From Eleginops maclovinus (Eukaryota > Chordata > Actinopteri > Perciformes > Eleginopidae): a DNA stretch of 64,000 nt. The notes under the pieces were generated by a model. It was not told where the DNA came from. It searched no databases and worked only from the letters and a program-made list of their open reading frames with translations. Each line of letters opens with the position of its first letter. Position 1 is the stretch's first letter. Positions 22,201 through 34,623 of this stretch are shown piece after piece. The position numbers were made by a program, and so were the translations under genes. Location of the stretch: NCBI RefSeq assembly GCF_036324505.1, contig NC_086355.1:23920018-23984017 (forward strand), written 5' to 3'.

Positions 22201-25200
22201 GTTTACTGACCGGGCCAAACCTTAATCCAAACCTGTTAGATGTGCTAATCAAATTCAGATTACATGAGATAGCCTTTACTGCAGACATTACCAAGGCTTT
22301 CCTGCAGATAGCTCTAGCAGAGAAGGACAAAGATGCTGTTAGGTTCCTGTGGCTACATGGACCTCTGACCAAAGATGCTGAAGGTGAGCTGCGGATTATG
22401 AGGATGAGTAGAGTAGTTTTCGGAGTGTCGCCCAGCCCATTCCTGTTAGCTGCCACCATAAGAAACCACATCAAGCAGTATGACAGTGAGCAGCCCAGGG
22501 CAGTGGAGGCACTGAGAGAGTCTCTCTACATGGATGATCTGATCTACAGCTCAAGTAATGTGAATGAAGCCCTTTCAGTTTCCTCAACAGCAAAGGAGAT
22601 CCTGTCCCATGCCGGCATGAACCTGTGCAAATGGGTAACCAACTCACCACATCTGAGAGCCAAGTGGGCAGAGAGTGGAGTGGAGCACGCGACAGAAACA
22701 GACACCTGTGGAAATGTGCTGAAAGTGTTGGGGTTAGTATGGAGATCAGAGAAAGATGAGTTTGTGTTTGATTTAAAGGGACTGTTGAACATTTTAAAGG
22801 GCAAAGAGAACACAAAGAGAAGTGTGCTACAGACATCAGCTCGTATCTTTGACCCTATTGGTTTCCTTACTCCATTCACCATACGGGTAAAGTGCCTGTT
22901 TCAAGAGCTGTGGGAGAGGGGAATCAGTTGGGATGAACAGTTGCCCACAGATTTGGCTGAAAAATGGAATCAGTGGTGTGCGGAGCTGCCGAAGCTACAC
23001 CTTCTAGCCATTCCGAGATGGTACCACATTGACATTCAGCCAAACTCACAGACACTGAAACTGCACGTCTTCTGCGACGCCAGTGAGAAGGCATACGGTG
23101 CTGTTGCCTATCTACAAGGACCGAACAAGGAAGGGGAGATTGTGACAAGTTTTGTGGCATCCAAGGCAAAGGTAGCCCCATTAAAGAAATTGACTTTACC
23201 ACGCTTAGAGCTTATGGGTGCACTGATTGGAGCAAGGTTAGGAAATAATCTTCTCAAGCCTCTGAACATGGAGAAAAATCAGCTGAGTATGAGAACAGAT
23301 TCGATGATTGTTTTCCATTGGATACGCAGTGCAGCACAAAAATGGAAGCCGTTTGTGTCAAACCGAGTGACTGAGATACAAGGTCTCACCAATCCAGAAC
23401 AGTGGTCTCACTGCCAGGGTAAAACCAATCCAGCTGATTTACCCACCAGAGGCCAGAGCGTCGAGAACCTCATCCAAAGCCGGCTGTGGTGGAGCGGCCC
23501 TCCGTCACTATCACCAACTGATGAGGCAGAGAACATTGATGAGGACCGTGTTGCGGATGAGGTGAGCACTGAGCTCAGATCCAAGTTCCAGACAGCAGTA
23601 CAGCTCGCTAGCACTGAACAAGTTGAACCACTGTTAGACTTACACAAGTACAGCAGGTTAAAGACAGTGTTAAGAATAACTGCATGGGTGAAAAGGTTCA
23701 TAGCTAATGCCCGCTCCAGTCTGAAAACGCAGGGAGAGCTAACTTCTGAGGAGCTCACTGCAGCAGAAGTCTACTGGGTGAAGATGACACAAGAGCAGAG
23801 CTTCAGCCAAGAAATTTGTCAGCTGACATCAGGTCAAGACATCAAGAGAGATTCGAAAATCAGAGACTTGAAATCAGCTCACAAGTGTGAGACACCTACA
23901 CCCACTGTGCTGAAGGTGGGAGATGTCATCCTGATCGGAGAAGACAATGCACCCCGGCAGACCTGGAAAATAGGCAGAATAACAGAACTGTTTCCAGGAA
24001 GAGATGGACTCATTCGTTCCTGTACTGTTCGTACTTCTACGGGCAGTGTGTTAAGAAGACCTGTTCAGCTGATATATCCTTTGGAGATTAATTAAGTGGA
24101 CTGAATAGTAATGAACAATTGTTCATTGGGCGGGAATGTTGTGAATTATTATTTGAATCCAATAGTAAAATTGACATGATTATATTGTTTAGTTTAAAAA
24201 CAGTTAGGAGAAAAGTATTTACATTATTTACAGTAGATATTTGGAGAATGTTACTTCCTGATGGTAAAATTATTAGTTTGAATGTGATAATGTGAGACCT
24301 TTATTTTGATGAACAGGAAGTAATGTGTAATACGTATTCGTTGTATAAGGATTCCAGAGATGAAGTCGCAAGTCGCAACCTGCTTTAGTTTAAATAAATA
24401 CTACTTCTTTGTAATACTGTAATAGTGCATTTGGAAGTAAAGTTCCGTTCAAAGAAAACGTTTGATCATCATTAGAAGCTTAAAACTACACAACAATATG
24501 AGGACAGAAATTTGCTTCATTAGAAAAAACTCAATAGACTATAATTTGGTGTGGCCTAAAAAAACAATAAAAATTAAATCAAAACAAAAATGTTAATGTT
24601 ACACAGATGTTATTATTACAGCATTTTATATTGCGCATTATATATGTGGAAAATGGCTCTGTATGATAGTAAAAAGAGAGGTCAGATGGGTGGTGTTGCA
24701 TGATCCCCGACTTACATTTTGCAACATTTCAGTTTGTAACGAGTGGACGAAGTTGAACTGCACCAGTGAAGCTGCACCAGAAGAACTAGAGGAACATTCT
24801 ATGGTGGCTCATGAGGTACAAACTCATCAAGTACATTTATTTTTTGCATTACTTTGAATGCCATCACAAGCATATACTGTAAATGATCATACAGCTCCGG
24901 AAAACATGAAGAGACCACTCCAAATGTTTCTTAAATGTTTATCTCTACATGTATGGCATCCATTCCAGTGTCTGTTGATTTCCATCACAAAGAAACAGAG
25001 CGGTGCAGGGATGACGTATTTTTGTATGCCGACCCGGAAGTAAGCTTTGCATGGGTTCCAAAAAGCAATGCGATTTCTCCATAGGATTTTGGAATATTGT
25101 AAAAAATAAGATCTGAGGAAAACAGTTTGAAAAATGCACTTTTTGTTCAGCCGGATAATCTCCACATGTCTACTCTACTTTTATCCTTTTCGAAACATAA

Positions 25201-28200
25201 ATCTAATCGCCAGAAGCAAAATGCTAACGTTGTTATGATAACGATTCTGAACCCAAGAGCAGACAAGAGACGGTGTTGAATTGATGCAAGGGGGTTTATT
25301 GAGTGAGGTGGAGGAGCAGGTAGAGGACGCGGAAACCGGGGGGAGGGTGAGGCAGGCGAGCTGGAGTGCGTGATCCGGATAACTGCAGGCAGAGGGAAAC
25401 AGAGTTAGGTTGTGGTCAAAGGCAACAAGAGACGAGAGTTCGGTAGCGAGGTAACAAGGTAACAAGGTAACAAGGTAAACTGGAGCCGGGTACGTATCAT
25501 TACCACTGTAGAGCGAAGTACGATCTGGCACCGACAGCAGGGAATCCAAGGGTTTATGAAGGGGAGTTGATTGGAGATGACGACCAGGTGAGCATGATTG
25601 CAGATGACGGCCAGGTGTGAAGTGAGACCGACAGGGGGAGTGGCAAACCCAGGAGGAGGAAAAACACAGCAGACTGCTGTGACCACAACAGTACCCTCCC
25701 CTCAATGGACGCCTCCAGGCGGCCTAGGCCTCTCTGGGTGAGCCCGATGAAAATCCCGGATGAGGGAGGGGTCGAGGATGAGGCCCCGCGAAACCCAGCT
25801 CCTTTCCTCTGGCCCATAACCCTCCCAATCCACGAGGTACTGATACCCCCTGCCCCGACGACGAATGTCCAGCAACTGCCGGACGGTGTAATCTGGGTGG
25901 TTGTCAGTCAAACGGGGAGGTGGGGGGGGAACGTCCGGGGGGGAGAGGGGACTGGTGGAGACTGGCTTTAAACGAGAGACATGGAAGGTGGGGTGGACGT
26001 GCATGGCTGGAGGCAGCTTGAGTGTGACCGCTGAGGGATTGATGACGGAAATAATAGGGAAAGGGCCAACAAAACGAGGGGTTAACTTCTTGGAGCCAGT
26101 TCGTAAGGGGAGATCCCTAGAGGACAACCACACCTGTTGACCCACCCGATAGGCAGGAGCGGGAGCCCGGTGGCGATCAGCAATGCGCCGGTTCTGCTCT
26201 GCGGAGCGCAGCAGAGCGGTGCGTGCGTCCCTCCACGTCCTGCGACAACGGCGGAGATGGTGCTGGACCGAGGGGACGGAGATGTAATCCTCCTGAGCAG
26301 GAAACAAGGGTGGCTGGTATCCCAGGGAGCATTCGAACGGGGACATGCCGGTGGCAGCACAGGACATGGAATTGTGGGCATACTCGATCCAAGAGAGATG
26401 GTCACTCCAAGCCGAGGGGTTGCGCGCAGCCACACAACGCAGCGCGGTTCCGAGGTCCTGATTGGCTCTCTCAGCCTGCCCATTAGTCTGCGGCTGGTAC
26501 CCTGATGACAGGCTGACAGAGGCCCCCAGCGCTCGGCAGAAGGCCTTCCACACTTGGGAAACGAACTGGGGACCACGGTCGGAGACGAGGTCAGCGGGAA
26601 TCCCGTGGAGGCGAACGACATGCTGCACAAGCAGCTGGGCAGTCTCTGTGGCAGTGGGGAGCTTAGGAAGCGCAATGAAGTGAACCGCCTTCGAAAATCT
26701 GTCCACAACGGTGAGTATTACAGTGTGGCCCTTAGAGGGGGGAAGACCAGTCACAAAATCCAGGCCAATGTGGGACCAGGGCCGACCAGGAACAGGGAGA
26801 GGGCGTAACAGACCAGCAGGAGGTTGATGGGAGGACTTGGCCCGAGCACACACCGTGCAGGCAAGCACGAATGCCCGGGTGTCAGCGTCCATCGCTGGCC
26901 ACCAAAAGTGCCTCTTCAGGAGGGACAGGGTGCGGCCCACGCCAGGGTGACAGGCAAAGCGCGATGTGTGGCCCCACACCAGAACTTGAGAGCGAACCGA
27001 ACTGGGGACAAAGAAACGGTTAGGAGGGCCGTTGCCCGGATCTGGTTCGGTGACTTGGGCCTTCCGGATGAGGGACTCTATCTCCCAGGTGACAGCAGCA
27101 ACCTTGAGGCAGGAAGGAGAGAGGATAGTGTCAGGGGAGGCCGGTGTGTTCATAGTGTTAAACTGACGGGAGAGGGCGTCAGGTTTGACGTTACGGGATC
27201 CGGGACGGTAGGTGAGGGAGAAATTAAACCGCCCAAAAAACAGGGACCACCGGGCTTGGCGGGAATTCAAGCGCTTAGCTGTCTGGATGTATGACAAATT
27301 CTTGTGGTCGGTCCAAACCACGAACGGCTGTTCTGCCCCCTCAAGCCAGTGCCGCCATTCCTCCAATGCCAGTTTCACAGCCAGCAGCTCGCGGTTACCA
27401 ACATCATAGTTACGTTCAGCAGGTACCAGCCGGCGAGAGAAAAAGGCGCAGGGGTGAATCTTCTCATCAGAAGCTGAGCGCTGGGACAGGACCGCCCCCA
27501 CCCCCGTGTCAGACGCATCGACCTCCACGATGAACTGCCTGGAGGGGTCAGGTTGGATAAGAATGGGGGCAGACGAGAAAAGTCTTTTAAGACCAGAGAA
27601 GGCAGTCTCCGCCTCAGGCGTCCAGGCAAATGGGCGGGCAGGAGAGGTGAGACGGGTGAGAGGTGCTGCAACCCTACTGTAATCACGGATGAACCTCCGG
27701 TAGAAATTGGCAAATCCCAGGAACTGCTGCAGTTTCTTGCGGGAATCGGGAACGGGCCAGTCTGTCACTGCACTGACCTTCTCGGGACAGGTCCTCACTT
27801 GCCCGCTCTCAATGATGAACCCAAGGAAGGATACAGAGGTGACACTGAACTCACACTTCTCGGCCTTCACATATAATTTGTTCTCCAACAGCCGCTGAAG
27901 AACTTGCCTGACATGCTGGAAGTGTTCCTCCTGGTTGCGAGAGAAAATAAGGATGTCGTCTAAATAGACAAAAACTGAGCGGTTGAGAAAATCCCGGAGG
28001 ACATCGTTTACCAGGTTCTGGAACACGGCAGGGGCGTTAGTGAGGCCGAAGGGCATGACCAGGTACTCAAAGTGGCCGAGGGGGGTGTTAAAAGCAGTCT
28101 TCCACTCATCGCCCTCCCGGATACGCACCAGGTGGTAGGCATTGCGTAGATCCAACTTGGAGAAGACTGTAGCACCCTGCAGCGGCTCAAATGCGGAACT

Positions 28201-31200
28201 GATGAGGGGCAAGGCATACTTGTTTTTGACTGTAATGTTATTGAGTCCCCTGAAATCAATACATGGACGAAGAGACTTGTCCTTCTTGGCAACAAAAAAA
28301 AATCCTGCACCAACAGGAGAAGAGGAGGGTCTCATGAGGCCAGCCGAAAGAGAATCCTTAATATACTTCTCCATGGCCTCCCTCTCAGGACGGGACAAGT
28401 TATACAGGCGACTACTGGGCAAAGGGGCGCCGGGGAGGAGATCAATGGCACAGTCATAGGGGCGATGGGGAGGCAGGGTGAGTGCACGACACTTACTAAA
28501 CACCTCTCCCAGGTCATGATAGATGGGGGGGACCAAGGAGAGGTCGGGGGTTTCCTGGGGCAAGGGGACACCTCCCTCTGTTGGAAACAGGGCAGACTGT
28601 AAGCAGGTGGAGTGACAAAAAGTGCTCCAACTCACCACCTTGCCAGAAGACCAGTGAAATTGGGGATTGTGCCGCTTGAGCCAGGGGTGGCCCAGAACCA
28701 GGGGAATAAGGGGAGACCGGATGACGTGAAACTGAAGCATCTCGTGGTGATTACCAGAAACAATTAACTCCAGGGGCTTAGTACAGTGAGTAACAAGGGC
28801 CAGGTGGCGGCCATCTAAGGCATTAGCGTTTAATGGAGAGGGTAATTGTTCCAACTGAATGCCAACCTGAGACGCGAAGCCGGCGTCGATGAAGTTCTCA
28901 TCCGCTCCCGAATCCACAAGGGCCGATACCGGAAAGGGATGACCGAGGGACAGCAGAGTGGCATCCAGCGGTGAGCGTGCATAGTGAGGAACGGGGACGG
29001 AGGGGGCGTGGCTCAGCAGGGCCCCGAGTCTCACTGCCGAGCCCTGTCTTTTGGTCGTGACGGACAGGTGGAGATGAGATGCCCGGGCAGCGCACAGTAC
29101 AGACACACTCCGGTCTTGATCCGATGAAGCCGCTCCGCTTGGGTAAGACGAGTGCGCCCCAGCTGCATGGGCTCCTCTTCAGTGACTGCATGTGTCACGG
29201 GGGCAGAGAGAGCAGCTCTCGGGAAGTGAGGAGAATAGGAAGCAGCGAGTGCCGGGGGTACGGAACTGCCTGTCCTCTCCCTACGCCGCTCGCGTAGACG
29301 ATTATCCAGCCGGATGGAAAGGGAGATCAGTTCATCGAGAGTGTTAGACTCCTCCCTAGTAGCCAGCTCATCCTTAATTGACTCGCTGAGAGCGGAAAGA
29401 AAAAGCCCACATAGTGACCTGTCGTTCCAGCCCGACCTGGCTGCATGGGTCCGGAACTCGACGGAGAACTCAGCTACACTGCGGGAGCTCTGACGAAGGG
29501 AAATAAGCCGCTTGGCGGCGTCCCCTCCCTCTACTGGATGATCAAAAACCTTCCTCATTTCGGCTACAAAAAGCTCAAAATTATCGTTGACTGGGGAATC
29601 ACTGTCCCATAATGCTGAAGCCCACTCTAATGCGTTACCCTTAAGTGACCCCATAATGTAGGCGATCTTAGCCTTTTCAGTGGGATAGGTGAGGGGCTGC
29701 TGACTGAAAACTAGTGAACACTGGATCAAAAAGGCTCTGCACATACCCATGTCCCCAGCGTAGCGCTCAGGCGCAGGAATGAGAGGCTCACGAGCTCGTG
29801 GCAGGTGTGTCGGGAGAGTGGGGGCCGGCGGAGGTGAAGCTGACGGTGGAGGCGCTGTGGTAAGGGGGGCTAGTAAGTCCAATTGCGCACCCATCTGAGT
29901 GACTCGGGTAGCGAGATTCTTAACGGCTTCCATAGCTTCCCGGAGGGCTTGGCTGTGCTCAGCAACCTGAGTGCCTTGGGCGGCGAGAGCTCCGCGGATG
30001 CTGTCCATGTCCGCTGGGTCCATCTTGGCCAGATCGTTCTGTTATGATAACGATTCTGAACCCAAGAGCAGACAAGAGACGGTGTTGAATTGATGCAAGG
30101 GGGTTTATTGAGTGAGGTGGAGGAGCAGGTAGAGGACGCGGAAACCGGGGGGAGGGTGAGGCAGGCGAGCTGGAGTGCGTGATCCGGATAACTGCAGGCA
30201 GAGGGAAACAGAGTTAGGTTGTGGTCAAAGGCAACAAGAGACGAGAGTTCGGTAGCGAGGTAACAAGGTAACAAGGTAAACTGGAGCCGGGTACGTATCA
30301 TTACCACTGTAGAGCGAAGTACGATCTGGCACCGACAGCAGGGAATCCAAGGGTTTATGAAGGGGAGTTGATTGGAGATGACGACCAGGTGAGCATGATT
30401 GCAGATGACGGCCAGGTGTGAAGTGAGACCGACAGGGGGAGTGGCAAACCCAGGAGGAGGAAAAACACAGCAGACTGCTGTGACCACAACAAACGTTATG
30501 CTATAAACGAACTACAGAGTACAGCAGGGTCGCAGGACTTCAACGTCACGCCAACTTAACATCTTTTCAACTGACTTTCGCACGCTTGCATATATTAACA
30601 ACGCTTTTCCTTTTAGCCGCACTGAGTTTAACTGGAACTCATGGCTCTAGAACAGGGGCAAACAAACTTAGCGGGAGTGTTTACGTGTTCGGAGTAATGA
30701 CGTACAACGTCCTCAACAACTTCTGTAGTCCTATTCAGCCACTTGTTAACAACCATCGTTTTCCAGACGCGTGGGGGGGGGGTCACTGCTGATGGATTTA
30801 ATGTCGTGGAACAAAACGTGATCCCTCTCTTAATCTTGTGTCAACCACAGACCTTATTTCAAGCTATTCTCCCAAATCCTACGAAGAAATCTCACTGATT
30901 CTGAGACGAGGGAACTGGAAGTGGTAAAATGCTAACTCACTTCCAGGTTGTTGGACTCGTTCCTGCACCACTCTGTTGTCAGTAGTTTATAGAATACAAT
31001 AAAATAAAAATTAATTAATTCAACTCAAAGACATACCTATAAATAGCAAAACCGGAGGAACTGATAATGCTGGAGTGGTCTCTTAATTTTTCCCGGAGCT
31101 GTATGGTGCTGGTATCTATGAAGGTTAGATATGGTGCAAAAAGTGAGAGCTTGTAAAACCTGATGTGACCACATGTAGAGTACAATGTGAGAACTTGCAG

Positions 31201-34200
31201 GAAAAAAATCTGAGCTTGTGAGCATACATTTACACTTGTATAAAGTATCCACGTATCTGAACAAAATTTGAAGTCACAGACGAAAAAATAAACGTTTTGT
31301 AGCTTGTAGGAAAAAAAATAACTTAGTGAATAGTGATGCAATTTTCACTTGTAGAAAAATATATGTTTTTTCAATATATTTTCCATCTCAACTGCAACTT
31401 GGTTATTACAACCTCTCAAATCAGTCATTACAACTTCACGAATCTGCTCTGTGGCAGTCAGGGGCGGCGCCAGAGTATTTTTTCTGGTTCAACTACGGTG
31501 GGGCTAACCCATACAGCGGTGGGGCTCAAATCAATGCCATAATTTCAATGTGAATATATATTCAATAAAACAACACTCTCCCACAGCTAAAAACACGCAC
31601 ACACAGAGAGACACAGACAGACAGAGAGCGAGAGAGAGAAAGAGAGAGAGAGACGGTGTAGTTAATAGTTACGTTGTCCTAAAGCCATGTCTACCACACA
31701 ACAGCCAAGAGTCAAAACACATCTCCAACAAATTAAGTACGCTAATTAGGCAACAAGACAAGGAAGAGCACCACCACTACCCAATAAATGTCGGCAGGTG
31801 AAGCAGAAAGTCGCGTCCATCTCAACCGAATATTCAAGCCAGCTGTATGTGCCAAACCAGGCAGCATTGAAAGATCTCTGCTGGTTACCTATTAGCCTTG
31901 AAGGGTACATTTTCCAGATGGGGCGCCGCGGTCCATCCCCGGGTCGTTGGCTAATGTCAGTGGTAGCATAAGCATCATGGCGAGAGTCCGTGCCCGCAGT
32001 GGTTGGCTGTGGCTGGCCATGCCAGCCCCTTTCCTCTTCCTCCTGCTCCTGCTGCTGCTCCATCCCCTGCTCCATCTCCTCTTCTTTTTGGTCATGTTCG
32101 TCCGGCCGAGCCTGGCACATGGAAGACACGGGACCGGAGTGGTCGTCTTCCCCTGCAGGTGTCAAAGGTGTGTCCTTATCCAACACGCCCCCGCCACCGC
32201 CATCTGTTGTTCCGTCCCACGATGTTTAAAAACAAATGTATCAGTGATAAAGTTTGACCTGAGCTTAATAGGCTATGAGCACAATAGAACTTCAGGTTAA
32301 CTTCCGTGTGTTGAGTGTAGCTGGACTACTTCCGGTAGGTTGTGTTGTTGTGGAGATTGGAGACACTAGTTTAGAGTAGCTGCTAATAATTTGATTGACA
32401 AAGTTTAAATATGAGTGGATTTCGGGTGAAAGAGAGGCGGTTGGCGTATCAACGCGTGAAAAAGACCGCGCTCCATTGTTGCGTACCACTTACGAATTTG
32501 TCGAGGTACAATAGTACTATAAGCTTCCAGAGCTTTCCAGTGGATGTGTCGGTGAGAGCCGAATGAATGGTAAGAGTACGGCGGGACGACTTCACCCCAA
32601 GCAAGACGAGTCGTGTTCGCAGCTGGCAAAACATCTACTGACTTGTATTTTAATTAATAAATTATTCATTTGAAATCTATTTCAACTTGGTCTCCCTTCA
32701 TGTTGTTTAATTTCCCTCAACTGGGCCTGACTCATTGAATATTAGTTGGTTTTATGGTACGGCTAACACAATTCTGGTTGGGCTATAGCCCAACGCGACC
32801 ACACACTTTATAAAGTCAGGCAACACTAAACAGGCTCAGTGTGATGCTGTTTATATTACCTTACTTTAATCACCATCTGTTCGCTGTTATTGATCATTGT
32901 GAAGAGCAGGCAGGCCATTTCCCTGTTTTGTAATAGCAGCTATCAGATGGAATCAATACATTGGCTGCACTGGTTGCCATGTCCAGCTATCACAAGTAAA
33001 ATCATAATGAAAAATATGCCGGCAAAATATACCTGTAGAAAACAGCTTATGGCACAATATGATAGCAAGTAGTCAAGATAGTCAAAATAGCTTCGGTTGC
33101 TATGATAAAATCACCCATTTTATACCAGAGAAACTTTCATAATGGCGTTGGGATGCCAAAAAGCGTCAATTCAGACTGAACCAAATACACTGATGGGGAT
33201 AGGGGGTATGCATCAGCTGCTTGTGTGACAGTCAGACAGTAGTCTGTCCAGCGGCCGCTGCGTGAGTTAACGGGAGAAGTAGTTATTTAATTGACCTGGC
33301 TGATGATTAAAAGCAACACGAGCATCGACCCGACGCGGCGCCTCATTCTTGTTGTTGTTGTTGTTGTTGTGAGGACCACCTTAATAACTGGTGTTGGGGA
33401 GAAAATCAGCGACGTAAACAGTGAAGTCATGACGCAGCACCAGTCGGGCTCTGGGCGGTGAAAACACAACTGGGGCTAAAAAGAAGAGCTGGTTCGGAAC
33501 CACCAGAGCACTAGCACTGAGCTAGAACTGGAACTGGTTTGGTGGAAAGGGGCATATGACTGTGACTGTGAGTAGTGACTGACCAGAGATTGCGCCTCGT
33601 ACTTCTGGTTGCTCTGCTCCTTCGCTCAAACCCCACTCCCTCCCTCACATCTACAAGTGAAAATTACTTTAGCGGTACATTAATTGCAAAAAGTGTAGCC
33701 AAAGTCAAGGCAGCAGATTCGTCGATTTATACTGCCACAGAGCAGATTCGTGAAGTTGTAATGACTGATTTGAGAGGTTGTAATAACCAAGTTGCAGTTG
33801 AGATGGAAAATATATTGAAAAAACACATATTTTTCTGCAAGTGAAAATTGCATCACTAAGTTCATTTTCTACAAGCTACAAAACGTTTTTCTTCTGTGAC
33901 TTCAAATTTTGTTTACAGATACGTGGATACTTTATACAAGTGTAAATGTATGTACACAAGCTCAGATTTTTAGTTTGTAAGTTCTCACATTGTAGTTTTA
34001 CAAGCTCTTGCATTTTGCACCATATCTACCTTCATAGTGTCTCTGCTGATACCCCTCTGCCTGTGTCAGAGTGTGAACGTTATGCTATGACGCCCTCAGG
34101 GCTTCCTGTACGTGTTTGGAGGATTGCTGGATTCTGCATACACCAAGTGGAGATGTCCCCTCTGGGTGTTTGATATTGGTGAGTTTCACTGTGGAGGTGC

Positions 34201-34509
34201 ATGATATAACACATTTGCTATTCTCAACTAATGCTCAGGCTTCACCAAGAAAACGTGTTATTGCACGTCAGCTCCAGCCCCACGCCTGCAGGCCCCAATG
34301 ATAATACGGCTGCAGCGCTACAGTTAAGAAGAGGAAACTTTATATTTATCTGGAACAGAAAGCTATAATATTATGCCACAACACAAAATGTTGGGAAATG
34401 CTAACCATGTAAACAATTGTTTGTATTGTTTATTAGCTACACTATGCTGCAGCTGTGACACAATAACAGGACATGATTCCTGCTGTACAAATACCACAAC
34501 CTGTTGGGT

Positions 34510-34553
<44 letters not shown>

Positions 34554-34558
34554 TGTGT

Positions 34559-34623
<65 letters not shown>

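Larger units (their letters stand above)
19397..24495 (+). mobile_element. BEL/Pao LTR retrotransposon 1 (sense, integrase-deleted), kelch intron 1
   Basis: Two LTRs of 359 bp (19397-19755 and 24137-24495) read as identical, start TGTTGTGAATTATT and end ACAACA. The 5-bp duplication atatg flanks the element (19392-19396 and 24496-24500). The primer-binding site follows the 5' LTR, and a purine-rich 'gggcgggaa' precedes the 3' LTR. One long ORF fills the interior but lacks the integrase. The element is complete in structure and appears recent. It is inserted in the transcribed orientation of the host gene, so its LTR signals could act on host transcripts. Confidence 0.92.
25231..30491 (-). mobile_element. 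Ty3/gypsy LTR retrotransposon with chromodomain (antisense), kelch intron 2
   Basis: On the minus strand the 5' LTR is 30040-30491 (452 bp) and the 3' LTR 25231-25690 (460 bp). They match except for one extra 8-bp unit (aacaaggt) in the 3' LTR. A perfect 5-bp duplication, aacgt, flanks the element (25226-25230 and 30492-30496). A purine tract ('gaggggagggtac', 25691-25703 read on minus) precedes the 3' LTR. Gag and Pol are intact and overlap in a -1 relation. The Pol C-terminus is a chromodomain, placing the element among the chromoviruses, near the fish sushi/Tf1-like group. No env is present. Confidence 0.92.
24996..30975. mobile_element. TIR DNA element (family D) split by the gypsy insertion
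   Basis: The left part is 24996-25230 and the right part 30497-30975, which together make about 710 bp. The ends, 'cagagcggtgcaggga' and 'tcctgcaccactctg', are near-perfect inverted repeats. The right interior (for example 'gtcgtggaacaaaacgtgat') has no transposase. The gypsy element sits at 25231-30491 with its duplication aacgt. I found no target duplication around the outer ends. Confidence 0.6.
31116..34037. mobile_element. Long palindromic element split by a hAT fragment
   Basis: The left arm (about 31116-31458) and right arm (about 33734-34037) are diverged inverted copies of each other: 'ctatgaaggttagatatggt' is mirrored by 'accatatctaccttcatag', and the inner ends are 'gctctgtggcagt' and 'actgccacagagc'. 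Both arms carry runs resembling one another through about 300 bp. The 2.3-kb centre starts with a hAT-type terminus. The right arm ends 62 bp before kelch exon 3. Confidence 0.75.

Noticed and set aside
25451..25475. CRISPR-like direct repeats (aacaaggt)n
   Set aside because: Adjacent 8-bp units without spacers in a vertebrate LTR; simple tandem repeat.
26137..27876. Several 60-160 codon plus-strand ORFs
   Set aside because: All are antisense shadows of the intact gypsy Pol frame.
29870..30487. 205-codon ORF across the gypsy 5' LTR and start of gag
   Set aside because: It is a different frame through the LTR; the Gag frame with its zinc knuckle is the real one.
25231..30491. Endogenous retrovirus instead of an LTR retrotransposon
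   Set aside because: No envelope frame follows Pol, and Pol ends in a chromodomain, which marks Ty3/gypsy chromoviruses.
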